A stretch of DNA of 15,615 bases from Bacteroidota bacterium (GTDB lineage Bacteria; Bacteroidota; Bacteroidia; Chitinophagales; Saprospiraceae). Both the position numbers and the translations under genes were made by a program. The stretch is from assembly GCA_018969455.1 (NCBI GenBank), contig JAGWYI010000029.1, positions 1-15,615 on the forward strand, read 5' to 3'. This document shows, piece by piece, positions 1 through 6,526 of the stretch. The notes beneath the pieces were generated by a model that saw only the letters and a program-made list of their open reading frames with translations, had not been told where the DNA came from and made no database searches. The number at the start of each line of letters is the position of its first letter. The stretch's first letter is position 1.

Positions 1-140
1 GGGCAGACGCTGGTTGTGACAATATGATAAAATTGAGAGTGGCCTACAAAAACGGTAGGCGGACCCTCATCCGAGAACTCCTCAAAAACGCCGCATGATG
101 CGACATTTTGAATTACACCCGGCCCATGTGCAATTTTCAT
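1..140 (-). CDS. Possible 5' part of an unknown protein, truncated at the window edge
   Basis: An ATG at 138-140 opens a minus-strand frame that has no stop for 46 codons and runs off the left edge. It begins MKIAHGPGVIQNVASC. I recognise no family or motif, and no clear ribosome binding site or TAnnTTTG box precedes the ATG. A stretch of this length without a stop is not rare by chance. The opposite strand also has an open frame from position 3 to a TGA at 96-98 (31 codons), which could instead be the tail of a plus-strand gene and uses rarer arginine codons (AGA, AGG). A small inverted repeat, GCCTAC/GTAGGC, sits at 42-60. Only sequence to the left of the window can decide between these. 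Confidence 0.2.
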   Translation of the reverse strand, partial: MKIAHGPGVIQNVASCGVFEEFSDEGPPTVFVGHSQFYHIVTTSVC

Positions 141-230
141 TACCAACAGCATGCATAAGCAATGATTTGATGTCGCAAAATGTGTGTGGATGTTTTTATA
201 CTTTACGCCGCCAGATTTTGTGCATAACAA

Positions 231-297
231 TCTTTATAAATCAGCGAAATCCATCCTGACTAATCCACAAAATCCGGCGAATTCTGGTATAAAATTG
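231..297 (+). repeat. Degenerate AATCC-type interspersed repeat, copy A
   Basis: This stretch is built from degenerate roughly 9-base units resembling TGAAAATCC, with a shortened ATCC unit in the middle, and it ends in TGGTATAAAATTG. It aligns without gaps to 13822-13878 over 57 bases with about 42 identities. The odd short ATCC unit and the terminal TGGTATA are at the same place in both, which points to common descent rather than shared base composition. The end resembles a Bacteroidota -7 box (TAAAATTG, one mismatch to TAnnTTTG) and runs straight into the terminator hairpin at 291-326. Confidence 0.6.
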
Positions 298-326
298 CCC
301 GGGTGTTTTATTCCCCGGGCAATTTT
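291..326 (-). terminator. Rho-independent terminator after folE, possibly bidirectional
   Basis: A perfect 13-bp inverted repeat (AAAATTGCCCGGG at 291-303, CCCGGGCAATTTT at 314-326) encloses a 10-base loop. It begins four bases beyond the folE stop codon. The GC-rich core is flanked by A/T runs on both sides, so each strand gives a hairpin followed by U residues: TTTT on the minus strand, and TTTTTATTTATT on the plus strand. This placement makes it the terminator of folE or of the whole DUF1569-parE-folE unit. Confidence 0.85.
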
Positions 327-329
327 TAT

Positions 330-1025
330 TTATTCAGGCATTCTGGAGTGGATGGCCATCAGAAACTCCTGTTTTGTGGCTTCATTTAAGAATTTACCCG
401 AATACTCGGCCGTAATGGTGCTTGCACCGTGGTGTTCAACCCCACGTGCCTGCACACACATGTGCTTGGCATCAATGTACACCGCCACATCTTCCGTTTG
501 GAGGGCCCGTTTCAACTCCTCTGCAATTTGCATTGTCAAACGTTCTTGCACCTGTGGACGACGGGCAAAGAAATCCACAATTCGGTTCAATTTTGACAAA
601 CCAACCACTTTACCATTCGGGATATAGGCCACATGCGCCACCCCGAAAATGGGCTGGAAGTGATGTTCACAAGTACTTTGCAAAGGAATATTGCGCTCAA
701 TTACCAGGCGTCGATACTTGTATTTGTTGTCGAAGGTGGTAATTGCCGGTTTGTTTTGAACATTCAAACCTTTAAAAATTTCCTGAACATACATTTTTGC
801 TACCCGACGAGGTGTTCCTTTCAGACTGTCATCCTCGAGGTCGAGTCCGAGTATATTCATAATGTGGGCAAAATGCCCTGAAATTTGTTCAATTTTTTCT
901 GAATCCGTCAAGTCGAAGGCCTTGGCGTGTAAAGGCGTATCAGAAGCCGTTGAAAAGTGCAAATCACCAAAATCATCCGTATCGGAGTGGGCCGATGAAT
1001 GATCATTGTGCAAGTAATCAGCCAT
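330..1025 (-). CDS. folE: GTP cyclohydrolase I (type I FolE)
   Basis: This cytosolic enzyme converts GTP to 7,8-dihydroneopterin triphosphate, the first step of folate and tetrahydrobiopterin-type pterin synthesis. The protein is 231 residues, close to the usual length. The zinc ligands are Cys119 and His122 in CEHHFQPIFG and Cys190 in KHMC. The 71-residue spacing matches Cys110 and Cys181 of the E. coli enzyme. The catalytic histidines are His121 and His188, and the GVEHHGAST segment (195-203) follows. Residues 1-30 form a His/Asp-rich, low-complexity N-terminal extension, probably disordered. The start ATG lies in TCTAATGGCTG with no strong Shine-Dalgarno. parE lies 167 bp upstream on the same strand. 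I found no full TAnnTTTG promoter in that gap, only one-mismatch boxes, so read-through from parE is possible. A strong terminator follows immediately. Confidence 0.97.
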   Translation of the reverse strand: MADYLHNDHSSAHSDTDDFGDLHFSTASDTPLHAKAFDLTDSEKIEQISGHFAHIMNILGLDLEDDSLKGTPRRVAKMYVQEIFKGLNVQNKPAITTFDNKYKYRRLVIERNIPLQSTCEHHFQPIFGVAHVAYIPNGKVVGLSKLNRIVDFFARRPQVQERLTMQIAEELKRALQTEDVAVYIDAKHMCVQARGVEHHGASTITAEYSGKFLNEATKQEFLMAIHSRMPE

Positions 1026-1192
1026 TAGAAAAGGATTTAAATGTCAAATAAAGATGTCACAAAGACAGGAGCACCATACTCTTGTCTGAGATAAACACTC
1101 ATCCCCGCCGATTGTTTAACAAATAAAAGACAATTAGCCCAAAAACTTAAACAAAACAACCTTAAACCAGACTTTTGCCAGATAAAATGGCA

Positions 1193-3091
1193 TCAAGCGG
1201 CTTCTTCTACCGCTTCCGGTAATAATTGTGCATCTTCCTCGGGAGTATCGATGATGTCGATTTCCAGTCGCAGATTGTCTATGATAAATTCTTGCCGTTC
1301 GGGCGTATTTTTTCCCATGTAATAATCGAGCACATGGTCAAGATTGGTGTCTTCAGGCAGAATCACCGGATCCAGGCGAATGCCATCGCCGATAAAATCA
1401 GCAAATTCATTTGGGCTTATTTCACCCAAGCCTTTGAATCGGGTGATTTCCGGTTTTCCACGCAGTTTTTTGATGGCAGCCTTCTTTTCGGCATCCGAGT
1501 AGCAATAATAGGTATGTTGCTTGTCGCGCACGCGGAAAAGCGGGGTATCCAGAATAAACAAATGCCCGTTTCGTACCAGATCAGGGAAAAACTGGAGGAA
1601 AAAGGTGAGCAATAGCAGGCGAATGTGCATGCCATCTACATCGGCGTCGGTGGAAATAACCACACGGTTGTATCGGAGATCATCCATCGAGTCTTCGATG
1701 TTGAGCGCATGTTGCAGGAGATTAAACTCTTCGTTTTGGTAAACCACTTTTTTGGTCATACCATAACAATTGAGGGGTTTACCCCGAAGGCTAAACACAG
1801 CTTGTGTGTCGACATCGCGTGCTTTGGTGAGTGATCCGCTGGCCGAATCTCCTTCCGTAATAAAAATAGTGCTGGAAAGGCGTTTTTCTTCTGGTCCTTT
1901 TTCATTCAGGTGGTAGCGACAATCCCGGAGTTTTTTGTTGTGGATATTGGCCGCCTTTGCACGTTGATTGGCAATTTTCTTTACATCTGCAATTTCCTTG
2001 CGTTCTCTTTCCGATTGTTGGATGCGCTTAAGCATCTCCTTGGCAAGTTCGGGGTTCTTGTGAAGGAAATTATCGAGTGCTTTGCTCAAAAAATCGGCCA
2101 TCCAGCTTCGAATAGCCGGCCCGTCGGGCGCGATGCGTTCGGAACCAAGACGTGTTTTGGTTTGGCTTTCAAAAACAGGTTCTTCTACGCGCACGGCGAC
2201 AGCAGCAATAATGCTCTCCCGTATGTCTTTGGCATCAAATGGTTTCTTAAAGTGGTCGCGCACAACCTTCACCAGGGCTTCCCGAAATGCATTGAGGTGG
2301 GTTCCGCCCTGCGTTGTATTTTGTCCGTTTACAAATGAGTAATACTGCTCTCCGTAGTGGTCGCCATGTGTCATGGCAATTTCCACATCTTCACCTTTCA
2401 AATGGATGATGGGGTATCGAACATTTTCGCTCGAGGTTTTTTTCTCCAGCAGATCAAGCAAGCCGTTTTTGGAAAGAAACTGTTTTCCGTTGAAATTAAT
2501 TTTCAGTCCCGCATTGAGGTAGGCATAGTTCCACAATTGCTGTTCCACAAATTCCATAACCCAACGGTAATTCCGAAACATCCCATTGTCGGGCCTAAAA
2601 TGGATTTTGGTGCCGTTATCTTCCTTGGTGGCTTCAATTTTACTTTCTTTCTTAAGCAATCCGAACTGGAAATCGGCACTCTTACACTGACCATCGCGAT
2701 ACGCTTCTACCCGAAAACTCTCGGAAAGCGCATTGACGGCCTTGGTACCAACCCCGTTCAAACCTACCGACTTTTTAAAGGCTTTGGAGTCGTACTTGGC
2801 GCCGGTATTGATTTTGCTCACCACATCAACCACCTTGCCAAGTGGAATACCCCGGCCAAAGTCGCGTACGGTTACGCCATTCTCATTGATGCTCACCTCA
2901 ATTTGTTTGCCGTAACCCATGGCAAATTCATCGATGGAATTGTCCAAAACCTCCTTGATCAACACGTATATGCCATCATCAGGACTGGAACCGTCGCCCA
3001 GCTTCCCTATGTACATTCCCGGACGCAAGCGAATGTGCTCGCGCCAGTCAAGCGATTTAATTTCGTCTTCGGTATATTTAACTTCAGCCAT
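1193..3091 (-). CDS. parE: DNA topoisomerase IV subunit B
   Basis: This is the ATPase/TOPRIM subunit of topoisomerase IV, which works with ParC to decatenate replicated chromosomes. The protein is 632 residues. The GHKL ATPase region includes KEVLDNSIDE (46-55, with Glu47, Asp50 and Asn51), DFGRGIP (77-83) and GLNGVGTKAVNALS (110-123). The transducer lysine loop is SQTKTR (309-314). The TOPRIM domain carries EGDSASG (413-419), SLRGKPLN (434-441) and DADVDGMHIR (482-491). The compact length and the opening sequence, including RPGMYIGKLGDGS, fit Bacteroidota ParE rather than GyrB. The start is the ATG at 3089-3091, preceded by AAAGAAAAG. A TTG 12 bases further out is in frame but would place that purine run inside the gene. 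The DUF1569 gene ends 31 bp upstream, so co-transcription is likely. No parC follows; the downstream neighbour is folE. Confidence 0.95.
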   Translation of the reverse strand: MAEVKYTEDEIKSLDWREHIRLRPGMYIGKLGDGSSPDDGIYVLIKEVLDNSIDEFAMGYGKQIEVSINENGVTVRDFGRGIPLGKVVDVVSKINTGAKYDSKAFKKSVGLNGVGTKAVNALSESFRVEAYRDGQCKSADFQFGLLKKESKIEATKEDNGTKIHFRPDNGMFRNYRWVMEFVEQQLWNYAYLNAGLKINFNGKQFLSKNGLLDLLEKKTSSENVRYPIIHLKGEDVEIAMTHGDHYGEQYYSFVNGQNTTQGGTHLNAFREALVKVVRDHFKKPFDAKDIRESIIAAVAVRVEEPVFESQTKTRLGSERIAPDGPAIRSWMADFLSKALDNFLHKNPELAKEMLKRIQQSERERKEIADVKKIANQRAKAANIHNKKLRDCRYHLNEKGPEEKRLSSTIFITEGDSASGSLTKARDVDTQAVFSLRGKPLNCYGMTKKVVYQNEEFNLLQHALNIEDSMDDLRYNRVVISTDADVDGMHIRLLLLTFFLQFFPDLVRNGHLFILDTPLFRVRDKQHTYYCYSDAEKKAAIKKLRGKPEITRFKGLGEISPNEFADFIGDGIRLDPVILPEDTNLDHVLDYYMGKNTPERQEFIIDNLRLEIDIIDTPEEDAQLLPEAVEEAA

Positions 3092-3122
3092 CTTTTCTTT
3101 CAATTAATCCGATTTTTTCAAA

Positions 3123-3572
3123 TCAAACGGCAAATTGCCTTAAGTGGTGATCAAGGTGTTTGGTCATTAAAAAACCCCATTGGGCAGTACTCAAGTTCCC
3201 AAATGCATGATGCCTTGGCCAGGTTCTTCCAACGCCCAATTGATAGGTCTCTTCCAGATTTTGGAGCAAACGCTGCTTCTCGGTTTCAAAATCGCAAGGA
3301 TGTGATACAATGAAACCCTTGGGAGCGGGAATTGATTTTGGAAATGGCCTTTTCATCAATACAAACCAGCGTATGGCAGGACGAAGTAAATCGCTGCCCT
3401 CTATTGGCAAATGGATCTTCTCCATGGCACATTCCATAGGTATGCTCACATGAGCCAACATTTGGCTTACCTGCATTTTCCCCCAAATCGGCTGCGACTC
3501 GGGTGTCAACAACTCCACACGATCAAGGATGTACTGCAAGCATGCAAACGAAAAAATGCTCTTGTCAAGCAT
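3123..3572 (-). CDS. DUF1569 family (DinB-like fold) protein
   Basis: A 149-residue soluble protein with the hallmarks of DUF1569, a family in the DinB/YfiT metalloenzyme-like superfamily. It has IWGKMQVSQMLAHVS near residues 29-43, with His41, and ends in KHLDHHLRQF (138-147), with His139, His142 and His143. In DinB-like four-helix bundles such histidines bind a divalent metal. The substrate is unknown, although related proteins include thiol-dependent transferases. The start is the ATG at 3570-3572. The gene lies downstream of a good TAnnTTTG promoter (3658-3692) and 31 bp upstream of parE, so it is probably the first gene of the parE transcription unit. I see no functional link to DNA topology beyond this position. 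The family call comes from motif recall rather than a search. Confidence 0.8.
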   Translation of the reverse strand: MLDKSIFSFACLQYILDRVELLTPESQPIWGKMQVSQMLAHVSIPMECAMEKIHLPIEGSDLLRPAIRWFVLMKRPFPKSIPAPKGFIVSHPCDFETEKQRLLQNLEETYQLGVGRTWPRHHAFGNLSTAQWGFLMTKHLDHHLRQFAV

Positions 3573-3657
3573 AACGATTCATTATAACCAAATCTTTTTA
3601 GGGTTCTAAAAGGCTATGGGTGTTTATTTTGCGCTGACGCGCATTGTAAAATCGGCA

Positions 3658-3692
3658 CAAAAATAACTTTTTGTTTTAAAAAAAACAACAAA
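3658..3692 (-). promoter_or_regulatory. Bacteroidota-type promoter for DUF1569-parE
   Basis: On the minus strand an exact TAnnTTTG element (TATTTTTG, 3658-3665) is preceded by TTG at 3686-3688 with a 20-base spacer, and by TTTG at 3689-3692 with a 23-base spacer. Both spacers are within or at the edge of the range reported for the Bacteroidota primary sigma factor. This predicts a start near 3652 and an 80-base leader before the ATG at 3572. The leader contains a small TGCGC/GCGCA hairpin at about 3630-3644. The spacer is an A/T homopolymer-rich tract. Confidence 0.55.
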
Positions 3693-3720
3693 ACACAAAA
3701 TATTTTTATAAATTTTGCCA

Positions 3721-5286
3721 TTAAGCCAATTCCTGCTTCCGGTAGGAAAAGATCCAAAGCCCAAAGTAGGTAAGCAAACCATTGAACAAAATGGTCAGGA
3801 AGCCTATGTCGAACCAAGGTTTAATCCAGGTTTCAAGGCTCCAGCTCAGCAAGGGGGCCATCAAACAAACCACCAGCACAGGTGAAATTGCAAGTGTTCG
3901 CCCGCGGAAATTCCAGGGAAGCTGCCACGTTTTCTGATAAAGCTGCAAACGGGTAGTTAAGCCAAACAAGAACAAACCCAAAAGGGGCCCATAAGTGTAT
4001 CCGGCAATTCGAAACACCAAATTGATCACTGCATCATTGCTAAGGGCGTCAAGTACCAGGATGATTCCTACAAATGCGAGGGAAAATCCCAAATGTACCC
4101 GGGTACGCACCCGCCGCTGGCGCCGGTAAAAAGCGGCTTTTTGGGCCGTTGCATCTGCAGCATAGGGATCTATTTCGGGCTGTTGCTTTTCAAAATTGAG
4201 AAAATCTACACAAAAACTGGTTGTTAACGCCGTTAAAGCCGAATCCGAACTCGCGTAGGTACTGGCAATCAACCCCAAAATGAAAAATATTCCGGCTCCA
4301 ACACCTAAATGGTTAAACGCAATTTTGGGATATAAATAGTCGGTTCGGGCAGGAATCTCCAAACCCAAAGAATTTGCATACAGATACAACAAGGCGCCCA
4401 GCGCCAAAAACAAGAAATTGATTACCACCAGATAAAGGCAAAAAACCAACATGTTCTTTTGCGCCTCCCGTATGTTTTTGCAAGCCAGGTTCTTCTGCAT
4501 CAAATCCTGATCCAGGCCAGTCATGGTAATGGCGATAAGTGCACCCCCCACAAATTGCTTGATAAAATGATTCGGATCGCTCAAAAAGTGATCAAAAAAG
4601 AACACTTTCCCATACCGGCTGCTCATTACAGCCGGAATAATTTCCAAGGGTCTCAAATTGAGCGCGCTCCCAATAGAGGTCACCGTAAATACCAGCGCCG
4701 CCAGGAAAAACGTCGTCATGATGGTGTCTGTCCAGATGATGGTTTTCAAACCGCCCTGAAACGTATACCCGTAAATAAGCCCCAACATCAGCAAAACGGT
4801 AAAAAGAAAAGGAATGCCGAGGGGAGCAAAAACAAATACCTGAAGCACTGTGGCAGCCAGATACATGCGTGTCGCCGAACCTAATGTGCGGGAAAGAATA
4901 AAAAAACCAGCGCCTGTTTTATAAGCGGCATATCCCAAACGCTCCTCCAGATACCCGTATATTGAGGTTAGCTGCATGCGATAATACATGGGCATGAGTA
5001 CCGTGGCAATCACCAGGTACCCAGCCAGATATCCCAAAACCATCTGCATGTAAGAAAAGGCCATGTTCAGTCCCGAACCACCCACTTTTCCCGGAATAGA
5101 AATGAAGGTGACCCCGCTGATGCTGGTTCCAATCATGGCATAGGCCACAACATACCAGGGCACCTTTCGGTTGGCCAGAAAAAAACCCGCATTCCCTACA
5201 TTTCGCCCGGTAAACCAGGCTACTGCCACCAACATGGCGAAATAGAGAAACAGGATTATCAGTACCAAAGCAGGCGTCAATTGCAT
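3721..5286 (-). CDS. Sodium:solute symporter (SSS family) permease
   Basis: An inner-membrane secondary transporter of 521 residues, consistent with about 13 transmembrane helices of the LeuT-like SSS family (TC 2.A.21), which couples uptake of an organic solute to sodium. Visible signatures are TSISGVTFISIPG (54-66) in the first core helix, MTGLDQDLMQKNLACKN (255-271), a segment conserved in the family, and ASTYASSDSALTALTTS (341-357), whose small hydroxyl residues fit the Na2 sodium site. The hydrophilic stretch 364-398 is a cytoplasmic or periplasmic loop. The substrate cannot be assigned; relatives carry sugars, proline, pantothenate or sialic acid. The ATG at 5284-5286 is preceded by AAGGAAAA, a reasonable ribosome binding site. 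The desaturase gene ends 73 bp upstream on the same strand, so the two may be co-transcribed. I see no hairpin terminator after the stop. Confidence 0.9.
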   Translation of the reverse strand: MQLTPALVLIILFLYFAMLVAVAWFTGRNVGNAGFFLANRKVPWYVVAYAMIGTSISGVTFISIPGKVGGSGLNMAFSYMQMVLGYLAGYLVIATVLMPMYYRMQLTSIYGYLEERLGYAAYKTGAGFFILSRTLGSATRMYLAATVLQVFVFAPLGIPFLFTVLLMLGLIYGYTFQGGLKTIIWTDTIMTTFFLAALVFTVTSIGSALNLRPLEIIPAVMSSRYGKVFFFDHFLSDPNHFIKQFVGGALIAITMTGLDQDLMQKNLACKNIREAQKNMLVFCLYLVVINFLFLALGALLYLYANSLGLEIPARTDYLYPKIAFNHLGVGAGIFFILGLIASTYASSDSALTALTTSFCVDFLNFEKQQPEIDPYAADATAQKAAFYRRQRRVRTRVHLGFSLAFVGIILVLDALSNDAVINLVFRIAGYTYGPLLGLFLFGLTTRLQLYQKTWQLPWNFRGRTLAISPVLVVCLMAPLLSWSLETWIKPWFDIGFLTILFNGLLTYFGLWIFSYRKQELA

Positions 5287-5359
5287 AAATTTTTCCTTTA
5301 TACGCCAGGCGCAAGGGCCGACATAAGGGTGTAAAGGTAAATTATTCCGTTTTTTATTC

Positions 5360-6397
5360 CTATTTGTTCTTGTACAAACGGCGGAATTCCCGAAAAGATA
5401 TCATGCGCTGCTGGTCTTCATCCCACAACTTGTGAAAAATACAGCGCAAACTTTCCACAAATGTAATTTTATTGGCTACCCGATCAAGAATGGGGTTTTC
5501 ATGATGACACTTGGCCAATTGATAATTCGGAATCAGGGGATTCAGGTGATGAATGTGGTGATATCCAATGTTTCCGGTCAACCAATGAAATAATTTGGGC
5601 AATTGATAATAAGTACTCCCCTGAATGGCCGCTACAACATAATCCCAACGGTCTTTCCATTGTTTGTAGGTGGTTTCATGCTGATGCTGGATGTAAAAAA
5701 ACCAAATCGCAATCACACCAAACAGTACCAAAATGGGCAAATGCACAAACAACAAAGCCTTATAGCCCAACAGCGCCACAATCGCAGAATGAATCAGTAC
5801 CAAATAGAGGTTGTTTAGTAAAAGCGCACGATGCGCACGCTCCCAACCCTTGAGCCGAATCAGCGGCAAACGATTGTTAATCAAGATGTACCACATCGGA
5901 CCAATGATAAACAAAATGGGGAAGCTGCGAAACAACTTGTATTTGGTTCGATTAAACCACGACATCGACTGGTATTCGGATACTGTGTAGGTTTGAATAT
6001 CGCCAATATCCCGATGTTCCCATAAAATGCCATTATGGCCATGGTGAAAATTGTGCGATTTGGCCCAGTAACGATACGGTATGAAACTTAAAAAACTGCA
6101 AATCTGACCAATAATATCGTTGGCAGTTCGGCTACCCGTAAATGATTGATGGCCGCAATCATGTTGAATGATGAATATCCGAACCAAAAAGAAGGCATTT
6201 ACCAAGGCAAGCCCCCACGTGAGCCAAATGGATATTCCCATTGTCAGATACATCAAAACCCAAATGGCAATAAATGGTAAAAAGGAGCTCAAAATTTGGG
6301 CGATTGCTTTGCGGGTATTGGGGAGCTGGTAAGGTTTGACCAAGGCCGGAATTTGGTGAAATACAGCCGGATCAAAATTTGGAGACTTTGTTCCCAT
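5360..6397 (-). CDS. Membrane fatty acid desaturase (acyl-lipid type)
   Basis: A 345-residue integral membrane di-iron oxygenase that introduces a double bond into acyl chains of membrane lipids using O2 and an electron donor. The three histidine boxes are present: HDCGH (79-83), HNFHH (115-119) and HHIHH (280-284). An additional QHQHE (237-241) lies just before the third box region. Hydrophobic spans occur at about 38-75, 97-108, 158-175 and 195-236, giving the usual two pairs of helices that place the boxes on the cytosolic face. The text around the third box, HHLNPLIPNYQLAKCHHENP, is typical of bacterial DesA/omega-6-like desaturases, but the position of the double bond cannot be read from sequence. 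The start ATG (6395-6397) follows TATTTTCGC, a near-match to TAnnTTTG that is too close to be convincing. The gene is upstream of, and possibly co-transcribed with, the symporter. Confidence 0.92.
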   Translation of the reverse strand: MGTKSPNFDPAVFHQIPALVKPYQLPNTRKAIAQILSSFLPFIAIWVLMYLTMGISIWLTWGLALVNAFFLVRIFIIQHDCGHQSFTGSRTANDIIGQICSFLSFIPYRYWAKSHNFHHGHNGILWEHRDIGDIQTYTVSEYQSMSWFNRTKYKLFRSFPILFIIGPMWYILINNRLPLIRLKGWERAHRALLLNNLYLVLIHSAIVALLGYKALLFVHLPILVLFGVIAIWFFYIQHQHETTYKQWKDRWDYVVAAIQGSTYYQLPKLFHWLTGNIGYHHIHHLNPLIPNYQLAKCHHENPILDRVANKITFVESLRCIFHKLWDEDQQRMISFREFRRLYKNK

Positions 6398-6526
6398 GCG
6401 AAAATAAACAAAAATTTAATCAGTGCCTTTCAAGACACCCAGTTGAACAAGGGCGCAAAATCTGGTATTTTTTTGATTCGCCCGACATCCATTTGCAATT
6501 TTTTCAACAAGTGCTGCGGGATGCGC

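Noticed and set aside
1026..1192. Promoter for folE in the parE-folE gap
   Set aside because: Only one-mismatch boxes (for example at 1045-1052 and 1120-1127) with off-range TTG spacing. Not strong enough to annotate.
2357..3313. 318-codon plus-strand open frame antisense to parE
   Set aside because: It is fully antisense to a strongly supported gene and its residues show no family pattern. It is a by-product of parE codon usage.
6453..6475. Possible third copy of the AATCC repeat (AAAATCTGGTATTTTTTTG)
   Set aside because: Only the last ~13 bases resemble the repeat end, the upstream units are missing, the box has two extra T residues, and no plus-strand gene follows. Chance is likely.
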